Assembly: GCA_040387375.1 (NCBI GenBank)
Contig: JAZKDW010000012.1
Location: 1 to 28,634, forward strand
Source: JAZKDW01 sp040387375
Lineage (GTDB): Bacteria > Pseudomonadota > Gammaproteobacteria > Burkholderiales > Burkholderiaceae_D
Direction: 5' to 3'
Length of the DNA: 28,634 nt
Each line of letters starts with the position of its first letter. Within the stretch, counting starts at the first letter, position 1. The position numbers and the translations under genes are program-made. Positions 19,801 to 27,863 of the stretch are shown piece by piece. A model generated the notes under the pieces. That model had not been told where the DNA came from. It was given only the letters and a program-made list of their open reading frames with translations, and made no database searches.

Positions 19801-20598
19801 ATGGACACTGACACCCTTCCCACTGACAAGGCAACGCTGGAAACCGTGACCAGCGTGCAGCGCTGGACCGATGCCCTGTTTTCCTTCAAGACCACACGGC
19901 CGAACGACTTTCGCTTCACACCAGGGCAGTATGCGCGCCTGGGTCTGCCTGAGTCCAACAGCGACACGTGGCGCGCGTATTCCATTACGTCAGCGCCCGA
20001 CGATGACTTCCTGGAGTATTACGGTGTGCTGGTGCCGGGCGGCAGGTTCACCACCATGCTCAACGATCTACAACCCGGCGCTCGCATCTGGACCGAGAAA
20101 GCGGTTTACGGTTTCATGACCGCCGATCGTTTTAACGATGGCGACGATCTCTGGATGCTGGCAACCGGCACTGGCATCGGCCCCTTCATTTCGATCTTGC
20201 GTGATCCGGCGGTATGGAGCAGATTTCGCCGCCTGGTACTGGTTCACGGTGTCAGGAAAGCGGAGGAATTATCGTATCGCGACGAGTTGCGGGCGCTGCA
20301 GGAGACGCCGCCGCAACACAACGGCGAAGCCGGGACGGCGCAACTGCACATCATTGCAACCAGCACGCGCGAAACGGCCGATCAACCCGGCCTGCTGCAG
20401 GGACGCATCACGACCCTGCTGGAAAACGGCTTGCTTGAAAATGCGGCGGGCGTGCCAATCACCGTCGATGCTTCCCGCATCATGTTATGCGGCAATCCGT
20501 CGATGATAGAAGACACCCGCCGCCTGTTGCATCAGCGCGGCATGCGTCCTGTGCGCCGCACGCTGCCCGGGCAGTTCGTCACTGAAAATTATTGGTAA
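19801..20598 (+). CDS. fpr: Ferredoxin/flavodoxin-NADP reductase
   Basis: This 265-residue flavoenzyme exchanges electrons between NADPH and ferredoxin or flavodoxin. It contains the FAD site RAYSITSAP (about 58-66), the GGRFTTMLNDL phosphate-binding segment, the NADP site MLATGTGIGPFISILR and the bacterial C-terminus ending TENYW, where an aromatic residue stacks on FAD. AAGGG lies six bases before the ATG. It is probably monocistronic, divergent from serA and convergent with the esterase relic. Related enzymes serve oxidative-stress defence and iron-sulfur assembly. Confidence 0.93.
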   Translation: MDTDTLPTDKATLETVTSVQRWTDALFSFKTTRPNDFRFTPGQYARLGLPESNSDTWRAYSITSAPDDDFLEYYGVLVPGGRFTTMLNDLQPGARIWTEKAVYGFMTADRFNDGDDLWMLATGTGIGPFISILRDPAVWSRFRRLVLVHGVRKAEELSYRDELRALQETPPQHNGEAGTAQLHIIATSTRETADQPGLLQGRITTLLENGLLENAAGVPITVDASRIMLCGNPSMIEDTRRLLHQRGMRPVRRTLPGQFVTENYW

Positions 20599-20601
20599 AG
20601 G

Positions 20602-20879
20602 TCAAGGCTGGTCCAGTCCCCAGAACCTGACGACATAGAAACTGGAGCAGATATCGGCGTCGAGAATATACGCTCCAATCTTGATTTGAACATCCTGAGA
20701 TTGCCTGGATTCTGGCCAAAGCTGCTTGCTTCAGTCAGGTTGCTGCCGGGCCGGAAACCCATGGCGGCGGCCGCCAGCGGCAATGAAAGCAATAGTAGCA
20801 CCAGCACTGCCTGACATCCCCGCCGCCACAGCGGCCGTTCCTTCTGCCCGGCTTTGACTCCCTGCGATGCTGTTGTCAT
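20602..20879 (-). pseudogene. Relic of a secreted esterase/PHB depolymerase-family gene with the middle deleted
   Basis: The 5' end is well kept: GAGAGG before the ATG at 20879, then a signal peptide (AVLVLLLLSLPLAAAA) and the mature start LTEASSFGQNPGNLRMFK. This matches the N-terminus of PHB depolymerase-type esterases (SFGSNPG-LRM). Directly after residue 65, at about 20685, the shifted frame reads IGAYILDADICSSFYVVRFWGLDQP and a stop at 20602. That looks like the conserved C-terminus of the same family (S-YY-A-FWGL). The catalytic core with the lipase box would lie in the missing part. The original frame runs on to 20589 as unrelated residues. I infer an internal deletion of most of the gene with a frame change; the family match is by memory of motifs. 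Confidence 0.6.
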
Positions 20880-21047
20880 CCGAGTCCTCTCTGCATGATC
20901 ATTAATTTCATTACACGCAAGTGTACGCAGCACGTCATGGCCATGGTTTGCGGCACATCTACAAGGTGGAAACGGCGCCTGTCCGGCATCAATATCGGGA
21001 TTGGCAATGTGCGCGACGCTGAAAGTTCAACTCGTACCGGACCTGCC

Positions 21048-21980
21048 ATGCCCGATCGCGCGCCCAAATCCTATCTCCTGATCCATCCCGTCAGCTATTG
21101 CTACGTGAAGAGCAGCGCCAATTACATCTATGAAAAATTGCAGGAATTCAGCCCCGGCGAAGTAGAATGCATATTTTGCGAAGACATCGAACTGGCGCCG
21201 GTCAACCCCGGCTCCATCGTGTATGTGATCGGCGATCCGTTCAAGCCATTTACGCGGCGCAAGGAGCGTTTCTACGTGTTCATGAATTTCTCGCTGATTT
21301 ACTTTTTAGGCAACCCGCTGCATTGCAGCTGGTCGGCCTATAAATGGATACGCGAAAAAAGAAGCGCATTCGACAGCAAGATTGCTTGCTACGATTACAT
21401 TCTCGACTATTACGCCAGCCAGGTGCCGGTAATGCGGGAAAAAACAAACATTCCGGTAGCCGCCTTCCCCACCGGCGTCGAACGGCCGGCAGCAGACAGC
21501 AAACTCTCCCGGCCCGACAGAAAATACGATGTCTGCATCGTCGGCACACCCTCGCCCCGGCGGCTCAGGATGATCAGCAAGCTGCGTAAAAAAGGGTTCA
21601 GCCTGTCGCCGGTCGATGGTGTCGTTTTTGAATCGATCGCCGCCGAATCCAGAATTGTCCTCAACATGCACCTGCATCGCTCGAACCATCTCGAACTCCC
21701 GCGTATCGTCGGCGCCCTGGTCAGCGGCGCCGCGCTTGTCACTGAACACTGCTGGGGACTGGACGATTATCTTCCGCCGGACATGTATGTCGCGGCGTCC
21801 GAAGACAGGCTGGCTGACGCGGTGGAAGAACTGATTACCGACCAGGCAAGACTGGATAGCCTGAGTGCGCGGGCTGGAAAATGGATGGAAAATGTCTATT
21901 TCAAAAACTGCGATGCGCAATGGCAGAACGTTTTGCCGGAGATCCATCAGCGGTTCCGCAATAGTGACGTGCACAGGTGA
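21048..21980 (+). CDS. CgeB-like/family 1 glycosyltransferase-like protein
   Basis: This protein of about 310 residues resembles the CgeB/DUF3880-type glycosyltransferases with a GT-B fold. The middle reads KYDVCIVGTPSPRRLRMISKL, and the C-terminal part IVLNMHLHRSNHLELPRIVGALVSGAALVTE with WGLDDYLPPDMYVAASEDRLADAVEELI resembles the donor-sugar domain used by capsule and spore-coat enzymes. The donor and acceptor are unknown. The start at 21048 (MPDRAPKSY) is preferred because upstream in-frame sequence is arginine-rich and unlike the family. It stands alone, convergent with the broken transporter gene. Confidence 0.75.
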   Translation: MPDRAPKSYLLIHPVSYCYVKSSANYIYEKLQEFSPGEVECIFCEDIELAPVNPGSIVYVIGDPFKPFTRRKERFYVFMNFSLIYFLGNPLHCSWSAYKWIREKRSAFDSKIACYDYILDYYASQVPVMREKTNIPVAAFPTGVERPAADSKLSRPDRKYDVCIVGTPSPRRLRMISKLRKKGFSLSPVDGVVFESIAAESRIVLNMHLHRSNHLELPRIVGALVSGAALVTEHCWGLDDYLPPDMYVAASEDRLADAVEELITDQARLDSLSARAGKWMENVYFKNCDAQWQNVLPEIHQRFRNSDVHR

Positions 21981-22052
21981 GGCAGGCATCCTCGCTCATC
22001 CGCATGGACAGGCGCCACCCTTGACACTGGCGCAAGACCGGAAGCCTGTCTC

Positions 22053-23360
22053 CTATGAAAAGAACGCCTCCCTGACTGCCTGCGATTGCCGTGCTTCCTC
22101 CATCGGACCGGTCCATGCAACGCGGCCGGCGGAAATCACGATTGCCCGCGTCGCAACAGAATACGCGATGTCCAGGTTCTGCTCGACCAGCAGCACCGAC
22201 ACACCACGCGCCTGGATGGCCTTGATGGCGGCGACCATCGATTTGACGATGCCGATCGCCAGCCCGGCGGACGGTTCGTCGAATACCATCATCTTCGGCG
22301 CCGCCATCAGCGAACGTCCGATCGTGAGCATCTGCTGTTCGCCGCCGGACAGCGATGAGGCCAGCTGCTTGCGGCGCTCGCCCAGCTTGGGAAATAGCCG
22401 ATAGATATCTTCCAGCTCAGGCGCCTTGCGGTCGCCCGCGGCGTTGGCGCCGATCTCCAGCGTTTCCTGCACGCTGAAATTGGGGAACAGTTCACGCCAC
22501 TGCGGCACCAGCGACAGGCCGGCCTTGGCAATCCTGCCCGCCTGGTGGCTGCTGATGTCCCGGCCCTCGAACCGTACCGACCCGCCCGCCTTCGGAATCA
22601 AACCGGCAATCGCCTCCACCGCCGTGGTCTTGCCGGCGCCATTGGCGCCCAGGCTGTCGAAGCCGCCGATGACCGCCGCGACAAACGCCGAGGCGATGAC
22701 AATGATCGACAGTTCCGGAGACACGCCCTTGGCAGGGGCGGCAAACACACCCGCGATGCCGGCGATCGCGCCACCGAAAAACCAGGCCAGCGCATAGGTC
22801 TTGTCCACCGAGAATCCACACAGCAGCGCGCCACGGTGGTTGGCCGCCATCGCCCGCATGCCGCGCGCCGCCTTGGCGTGCCGGAAAATCGCGATCGCTG
22901 CCATGCCAACGGCGATCGCGCCGCAGATCGTCCACAACGCATCCTGCGTCAGGATTACCGGACCGATGAAAAAGGGTGCGCCGGTGAAGGTGGATGGCAC
23001 TGCCAGGATCTCGGCCTTGTAAGTCAGGCGGAACGCTTCCGAGATGACCACGCCGAGAAACACCCTCGCACTCACCACGGTAAAAAGATCCGCGCGGCGC
23101 AGCGGCCGCAGGATCACCACTTCAATGGCAGCCGAAAAAATCCCCACCGCCACCGGCACCAGCAGATAAGCCACCCATGCCGGCAGTCCCTGGTCCACCT
23201 GGATGTAAAAGGCGCCGAACGCGCCCACCAGCACAAACGACCCGTGCGCAAAATTCACGGTGCGGGTGGCCTTGTGGATAACCACCAGGCCGAGGGCTGC
23301 CAGGGCGTAAATCGAGCCGAACTTCAGGCCGCCGAGAAAAATTAACGCTAATTCCGTCAT
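22053..23360 (-). CDS. Chimeric branched-chain amino acid ABC transporter: truncated LivH permease fused to N-truncated LivF ATPase
   Basis: Residues 1-237 are a LivH-type permease (FLGGLKFGSIYALAALGLVVI, then NFAHGSFVLVGAFGA and further membrane segments) that stops at IGGFDSL. At residue 238 it continues as GANGAGKTT, the Walker A of a LivF-type ATPase, with Q-loop-like PQWRELFPNFSV, signature LSGGEQQM and Walker B MMVFDEPSAGLA. The C-terminus is normal. Missing are about 50 residues of LivH, all of livM and livG, and about 35 residues of LivF, so a deletion of about 2 kb kept the frame, joining near 22648-22653. It lies 31 bases after the binding-protein gene. Transport by this product alone is unlikely; the true status is pseudogene-like. 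Confidence 0.85.
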   Translation of the reverse strand: MTELALIFLGGLKFGSIYALAALGLVVIHKATRTVNFAHGSFVLVGAFGAFYIQVDQGLPAWVAYLLVPVAVGIFSAAIEVVILRPLRRADLFTVVSARVFLGVVISEAFRLTYKAEILAVPSTFTGAPFFIGPVILTQDALWTICGAIAVGMAAIAIFRHAKAARGMRAMAANHRGALLCGFSVDKTYALAWFFGGAIAGIAGVFAAPAKGVSPELSIIVIASAFVAAVIGGFDSLGANGAGKTTAVEAIAGLIPKAGGSVRFEGRDISSHQAGRIAKAGLSLVPQWRELFPNFSVQETLEIGANAAGDRKAPELEDIYRLFPKLGERRKQLASSLSGGEQQMLTIGRSLMAAPKMMVFDEPSAGLAIGIVKSMVAAIKAIQARGVSVLLVEQNLDIAYSVATRAIVISAGRVAWTGPMEEARQSQAVREAFFS

Positions 23361-23391
23361 GACGGCTTATCTCCGGTAAATACAATACGCA

Positions 23392-24573
23392 TTACGGCAA
23401 TACGACCCACTTGCCCTTGACGATTTCGGTTGGTCCCAGCGCCTTGTTACACTGATGGTCCTTGGGTGTGTACGTTTCCGGGAAGATGACATCGAAGCCG
23501 CCCAGCTTCGACGGTTGTGCCTGCTTCAGGTTTTCCCACTTGCTGTTCAGGTTCTTCCATGACAGGTCATTTCCGGCTGCCTGGATGGCCTCTGCCAGCA
23601 CGTAGGTCGATCCGTAGCCGATGATGTCGAACATGTTCGGCCGGCCTTGCGGTGGTGTGCCGTATGCCGATTTCCAGAGCGCTTCGAATCCCTCCATCGG
23701 CTGGGCTGCCTGGCCAGGATAGTACGGCGCATTGTAATAACCGCGAATGCCGTCGGCATTGCCGATGATCGGGATGATCGCGTTATTGACTGCGGAACCG
23801 TCGAGCACCCAGCGCACATTGACCAGGCCGACTTGCGGCGCCTGCTTGATCGCGAAGCCGGCTTCGGTGAAGCTGCCGAGGATCATGACGGCATCGACTT
23901 TTGCGCGGGTGAAGGACACCAGCTGCGCGGTGAAGTCTTTCGCGTTCTGGTCGAATACTTCAAGCGTGACCGGAATGCCTTCCTTGTCGAGCATCGGCTT
24001 GAGCAATGCCAGGTTGGCTTGCGGGTAAGCGTAGGTGCCGGCCAGTACGCCGATCCGTTGCGGCTTTTTCTCGTTGCCGCGCTTGAGCTGCGCGATCAGG
24101 GCCGAGGCGCTGGTGTCGGTGTTGGTGATGGTGCCGTGAAAAATGTTTGATGCGAACGGTTCGCGGATCACCGGTGTCGAGCCAAACAGATTGTAGGTCG
24201 GGATGCCGGCGCTGCGCACATAATCGGCTGCCGCTGCGGCGCCGGTCGAGCCGGAAGCCAGCACCAGCGCATAGACCTTGTCCTGTTCCACCAGCTTCTT
24301 GGCGGCGGCTACGCTTTCCGCCGGCGAGAACGCGTGTTCAAACACCAGCTTGAACTTGCGGCCATTGACGCCACCGCGCTTGTTGATGGCATCGGCTGCC
24401 AGTTGCATGCTGTCGCGCGCCGGTGCGCCGATGAAGGCGGTGCTGCCGGTCAGGGGACCTACTGCGCCGATCGTGATCTCTTGTGCCGTCACGCCTTGTT
24501 GGGCCAGGGCGGCACTTCCTGCCAACAGCAAGGCCGCCGATGCCAGTACAGTTTTGAAAAAACGCAGTTTCAT
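23392..24573 (-). CDS. Branched-chain amino acid-type ABC transporter substrate-binding protein
   Basis: This 393-residue exported protein has a signal peptide (MKLRFFKTVLASAALLLAGSAALA, given in parts) and the type I periplasmic binding fold of the Liv/Leu family. Key phrases are EITIGAVGPLTGSTAFIG, ARDSMQLAADAINKRGGVNGRKF and VAAAKKLVEQDKVYALV. Such proteins bind amino acids, amides or aromatic acids and hand them to LivHMGF-type permeases. The start at 24573 is chosen because GGAG precedes it; the frame runs further upstream without a signal. It is divergent from the lyase gene, with about 270 bases between. The partner permease and ATPase are broken in this genome. Confidence 0.9.
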   Translation of the reverse strand: MKLRFFKTVLASAALLLAGSAALAQQGVTAQEITIGAVGPLTGSTAFIGAPARDSMQLAADAINKRGGVNGRKFKLVFEHAFSPAESVAAAKKLVEQDKVYALVLASGSTGAAAAADYVRSAGIPTYNLFGSTPVIREPFASNIFHGTITNTDTSASALIAQLKRGNEKKPQRIGVLAGTYAYPQANLALLKPMLDKEGIPVTLEVFDQNAKDFTAQLVSFTRAKVDAVMILGSFTEAGFAIKQAPQVGLVNVRWVLDGSAVNNAIIPIIGNADGIRGYYNAPYYPGQAAQPMEGFEALWKSAYGTPPQGRPNMFDIIGYGSTYVLAEAIQAAGNDLSWKNLNSKWENLKQAQPSKLGGFDVIFPETYTPKDHQCNKALGPTEIVKGKWVVLP

Positions 24574-24847
24574 TCTGATCTCCAGTGAACGAAGGGACTC
24601 ACCAATCGTGGTGTCAATTAGGCCGGATGGTTGCGATAGTGCGCAGCCGATGCGACAGGAATAGTCGGAAATCATGCTACGCCGAGGAACTTTCAGCGGA
24701 TAGCGCAAGCGGATGAGTATTCTCTGGTCGAATTTTGCGTTCTCGCCGGCATAAAATTCGCTGGGCGAACAGTCGCCGTCGAGTGCTATCCGCGCCTGCC
24801 GCCACGGCGTACTCTCGAGGCTGGTCAAGATCAAATCACGGGATGAC

Positions 24848-25738
24848 ATGAAAGCCAACAAGCATGCGCAGGTCAGGCAGGCGCTCAGGCGCACACTCGA
24901 TGCAGACGAGCTGATCATCTGGCCGGGAATCTTCGACGGCATCTCGGCCAAGGTCGCCGAGAGCGCCGGCTTCCAGGCCCTGTACATGACCGGTTATGGC
25001 GTCGCCGCCTCTTACCTCGGATTGCCCGATGCCGGCATCGCCACCTACACCGACATGGTGAACCGGGTCGCGCAGCTGGCGAAAACCACCGCCCTGCCCC
25101 TGATCGCCGATGCCGATACCGGTTACGGCGGACTGCTCAACGTGATGCACACCGTGGCCGGTTACGAAGCAGCGGGTGCGGCAGCGATCCAGATCGAAGA
25201 CCAGGAATTCCCCAAGCGCTGCGGCCACATGCTCGGCCGCCGGGTGATTCCAACGCAAGACATGGTGGCCAAGATCCGCGTCGCCGTGGACACCCGCAGC
25301 GACCCGAATTTCCTGATTGTTGCGCGCACCGATTCCCTCACCTCGCTAGGCGTGGACGAAGCGATGCGCCGCGCCGAACAATATGCGATGGCGGGCGCCG
25401 ACATCCTTTTCATTGAAGGTCCGGAGAGCATCGAGGAGATGGCGCGCATCGGCGCCGCCTTCGACCTGCCGCTGATTTCCAGCGTGGTCAAGGGCGGCCG
25501 CACGCCGGTGCTGACGACGAAGGAGCTGGCGCAGCTCGGCTACAAGATTGCGCTGTTCCCGACGCTCGGCTTTCTGGCGGCCAGCAAGGCGATGGAGATC
25601 GGCTTCAAATCCCTGCTCGCCGGCACCTCATCCGACGATTTTAATGTGCCTCTGTACGACTTCAAGGCCTTCAGTTCGCTGATGGGCTTTGACCAGGTAA
25701 CAGCCCTTGACGACAAATATGGAGAAAAAAATGACTGA
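24848..25738 (+). CDS. Isocitrate lyase/PEP mutase family lyase
   Basis: This 296-residue TIM-barrel enzyme contains the family active-site loop K123-R-C-G-H127 (FPKRCGHML), the metal-binding ADADTGYG segment and IQIEDQEFP. The KRCGH loop places it with carbon-carbon lyases such as methylisocitrate lyase, 2,3-dimethylmalate lyase and oxaloacetate hydrolase-like enzymes. The exact substrate cannot be read from motifs. The ATG at 24848 has GGGA upstream. The end overlaps the next gene by 8 bases, so the two are made together. The neighbouring amidohydrolase and transporter suggest catabolism of a dicarboxylic acid or its amide. Confidence 0.88.
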   Translation: MKANKHAQVRQALRRTLDADELIIWPGIFDGISAKVAESAGFQALYMTGYGVAASYLGLPDAGIATYTDMVNRVAQLAKTTALPLIADADTGYGGLLNVMHTVAGYEAAGAAAIQIEDQEFPKRCGHMLGRRVIPTQDMVAKIRVAVDTRSDPNFLIVARTDSLTSLGVDEAMRRAEQYAMAGADILFIEGPESIEEMARIGAAFDLPLISSVVKGGRTPVLTTKELAQLGYKIALFPTLGFLAASKAMEIGFKSLLAGTSSDDFNVPLYDFKAFSSLMGFDQVTALDDKYGEKND

Positions 25739-26357
25739 CAGCGTCTATGCGCGGCAGAACTTCGGCAACAAGGTGGGAATAGGCAAACGCCCCGCGATGG
25801 TGCTGGTCGATTTCATCGAAGCCTTCGTCGACGAGAACCAGTTCGGCGGCCATAACATCCGCGCCGCATCGGAGAATTCGGCGCGCCTGCTGGCGGCGTT
25901 TCGCAAGCATGGTTTTCCGGTCGCCCATGCGCGCATCGCGTTTGCCGACGATGGTTCGGACGTCAACGTGTTTTGCAAGAAGGTGCCAGGGTTGGCGAAG
26001 TTGACTGAATCATCGCCGGCGACCAGGTTTGTTGAAGCGCTGACGCCGCAGGCAGGCGAACTGGTCGTCACCAAAGTCACCGCCTCGGCATTTTTCAACA
26101 CCCGCCTGGCAGACTGGCTGCGGCTGTTCGGCGTCGATACGCTGGTGGTCGCCGGCTGCACGACCAGCGGCTGCGTGCGCGCCACCGTGATCGACGCGGT
26201 ACAGCATAATTTTCAATGCATCGTGCCGGAGGACTGTTCCGGGGACCGGGCGCAGGGGCCGCATGAGGCGAATCTGTTTGACATGCAGCAGAAGTATGCG
26301 GATGTGATTAGCCTGGATGTGTTGCTGGGGGAGCTGGGTGGGGGCAAGCAAGGCTGA
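25731..26357 (+). CDS. Isochorismatase-family cysteine hydrolase
   Basis: This 208-residue protein has the catalytic triad of cysteine-type amidohydrolases: Asp27 (VLVDFIEAF), Lys115 (VTKVTASAFFNT) and Cys148 in GCTTSGCVRATVID. The TTSGCVRA motif is typical of N-carbamoylsarcosine amidase and maleamate amidase relatives, which release ammonia or carbamate from amides. True isochorismatases lack this Cys. The ATG at 25731 has GGAG just upstream and overlaps the lyase stop by 8 bases. With the lyase it could form a short pathway: amide to acid, then carbon-carbon cleavage. This is inference. Confidence 0.88.
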   Translation: MTDSVYARQNFGNKVGIGKRPAMVLVDFIEAFVDENQFGGHNIRAASENSARLLAAFRKHGFPVAHARIAFADDGSDVNVFCKKVPGLAKLTESSPATRFVEALTPQAGELVVTKVTASAFFNTRLADWLRLFGVDTLVVAGCTTSGCVRATVIDAVQHNFQCIVPEDCSGDRAQGPHEANLFDMQQKYADVISLDVLLGELGGGKQG

Positions 26358-26554
26358 AGGATTTCGATGAGGAGGGAGTCCTTGGTCACTGCCCCGGTGT
26401 ACCGTCAACTGCACCTTCCATCAAAGCGTCCTGAATTCCAGGCACGAACATCTTCTGTGTCTGCCGGGTGCGCCCTGCCCTGGCTGGTTACTGTTTGACT
26501 TTATCGTCAAGGGCTAAGCTCGACTTCATTCATTCATCTCGCACGACAAAGCGG

Positions 26555-26752
26555 ATCGATAAAGTGGAGCTTGGGGGATACCGGCGTTCTTCCCGTGCGA
26601 GCGGGTTATGGATTCCCGCTTGCGCGGGAATGACGGTAGTAATTGGGTCGATCTCCACTATCACTACCGTCATTCCCGCGAACGCGGGAATCCAGGCTGA
26701 GCCCGCATCACGATGTCTTCATGCCGATCCCACCAGCCTTGACCTCGATAAC
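26555..26752. repeat. MITE-like REP element, copy 2
   Basis: Two opposed REP hairpins (about 26609-26640 and 26663-26695, each ATTCCCGC...GCGGGAAT) are bounded by outer arms in opposite orientation: CGATAAAGTGGAG on the left and the complement of GTTATCGA on the right, ending near 26752. The right arm of about 65 bases is close to the reversed left arm of copy 1 at 10344-10410. This gives a short, nearly symmetrical, non-coding element. Confidence 0.75.
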
Positions 26753-26942
26753 AGTATCTACGTCACATCTCCGGCAAGACCCTGATTTCGAGTGTGAGCC
26801 AGCCATCCCCGATATGGTGGAGATATGCTTTCGCCCTTCTCAGGGAAGTCGGATTTGCCTCGCTTAATAATGCAAAACTCGAAATTTTGTTGGTGGCGAC
26901 TGATGTCGAATCAAGTTTGTCTCAGAGCAAAACATTTATTAT

Positions 26943-26959
26943 GACAAACATTTATTGTC
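26943..26959. promoter_or_regulatory. Possible activator-binding inverted repeat upstream of the PEP-CTERM gene
   Basis: GACAA and TTGTC arms flank a 7-base spacer, and a direct repeat of ACATTTATT overlaps it (26932-26940 and 26948-26956). It lies about 80-90 bases upstream of the -24 element, a usual distance for a sigma-54 activator site. The arms are short, so chance cannot be ruled out. Confidence 0.3.
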
Positions 26960-27034
26960 GGCAATTCTTACATTGAGCGTGGGGAAAACGGCATCCATAT
27001 CTCGAAGCGCTTGATTTTACAAACTAATTTTTTT

Positions 27035-27050
27035 TGGCCTAATTTTTGCT
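27035..27050 (+). promoter_or_regulatory. Probable sigma-54 promoter of the PEP-CTERM gene
   Basis: TGGCCTAATTTTTGCT matches TGGCAC-N5-TTGCW with exact spacing between GG at -24 and GC at -12. The start of transcription would fall near 27061, leaving about 25 bases before the ATG, including a GGAG ribosome site. PEP-CTERM genes in some betaproteobacteria are known to depend on RpoN and the PrsK/PrsR system, which fits. Confidence 0.55.
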
Positions 27051-27085
27051 TAATGGCAATTACCTTACCCATTTGGAGAAAAAAA

Positions 27086-27706
27086 ATGAAAAAACTGTTG
27101 ATCGCTTTGATCACGGCATTTGGCTTTGTCTGTTCAGCTCACGCCCTTTATTTACCGTCTGGTCCGCAAACAAATGTCTCGCTTTCCACGGTTTTAGAGG
27201 GGGGATGGACCCAATGTTACGCACAGACAATGTCAGTCGGGATTGGTTCTCAAGCGCAAAATGTTCTTACTGGATGCAACGGCGACTTTTTGATGATGGC
27301 TGGACGCCAAACCGGGAGTGACAGCTTTTTGGTATTAGCGGCTGCAGACCTCGATGAAACGATTTTTAATACCGGCGCAACGAGTATTACCCACCTCGCC
27401 AATGGATCAAATTGGTGGTTTTCAAACAACTGGTCTTGGGGCTTCACGGCGGCTAATGACACCGTTTCCAACTTCTCGTGTGATACCAGCAATAGTCCAA
27501 CAAGCATGTGTCTACATACATTAGATAATGTTGGAGGGTATCGTATTAACAGCCTTACGGGTTTGAATGGCAGTGCTGATTATGAAAAGGTTTTTTTCAT
27601 GGCGAGCAATGCCGATGTTTCTGCGGTTCCAGAACCGACGAGTATCGCTTTACTCGGCCTTGGCCTGCTCGGCTTCGCGGCAGCGCGCCGCAAATCAGCA
27701 AAATAA
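27086..27706 (+). CDS. PEP-CTERM sorting-domain protein
   Basis: This 206-residue exported protein has a signal peptide (MKKLLIALITAFGFVCSAHA) and a C-terminal sorting tail: VPEPTSIALLGLGLLGFAAARRKSAK (in parts), meaning a PEP motif, a membrane helix and a basic end. Exosortase (EpsH-type) is expected to cut at this tail and the protein is usually tied to exopolysaccharide and biofilm. The central domain (LYLPSGP, many Asn/Ser/Trp residues, two Cys pairs) is not one I recognise. The start at 27086 has GGAG and a clear signal peptide; the longer frame from 27011 is not needed. No exosortase gene lies in the window. Confidence 0.9.
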   Translation: MKKLLIALITAFGFVCSAHALYLPSGPQTNVSLSTVLEGGWTQCYAQTMSVGIGSQAQNVLTGCNGDFLMMAGRQTGSDSFLVLAAADLDETIFNTGATSITHLANGSNWWFSNNWSWGFTAANDTVSNFSCDTSNSPTSMCLHTLDNVGGYRINSLTGLNGSADYEKVFFMASNADVSAVPEPTSIALLGLGLLGFAAARRKSAK

Positions 27707-27730
27707 AATACAGAATGACGGATGAGGGGG

Positions 27731-27753
27731 GCCCGCCAAGCGCGGGCTTTTTT
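27731..27753 (+). terminator. Intrinsic terminator of the PEP-CTERM gene
   Basis: A GCCCGC/GCGGGC stem with a 5-base loop (27731-27747) is followed by six T residues. It lies 24 bases after the stop codon. Confidence 0.9.
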
Positions 27754-27790
27754 GCGTCGGTAATTCAACGGATCGAGACGCCGGAAGGCT

Positions 27791-27859
27791 CAGGGTCAGA
27801 GTCGATATAACTTCCATTGCAATGCATTCGCTGACGAAGGTATGTCGACTCTGACCCTG
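27791..27859. repeat. REP-like inverted repeat (15-bp perfect arms)
   Basis: CAGGGTCAGAGTCGA at 27791-27805 and its exact complement at 27845-27859 are separated by 39 bases. GGGTCAGAGTCGA-type ends are known from REP sequences linked to RAYT transposases in many proteobacteria. No transposase is present here. The rest of the 363-base gap (27707-28069) holds the terminator and the small fragment at 27864. Confidence 0.75.
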
Positions 27860-27863
27860 CCCC

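Larger units (their letters stand above)
26358..27085. other. Long intergenic region before the PEP-CTERM gene
   Basis: The gap is about 730 bases. Bases 26358-26552 show nothing I can identify. Bases 26555-26752 are the second MITE-like REP element. Bases 26890-27085 are AT-rich and hold a small inverted repeat and the probable sigma-54 promoter. Frames of 60-100 residues in the gap overlap the repeat and have no ribosome site. Confidence 0.6.

Noticed and set aside
22545..23345. Plus-strand frame of 266 codons over the LivH-LivF fusion
   Set aside because: Antisense shadow with Arg/His-rich composition and no domain.
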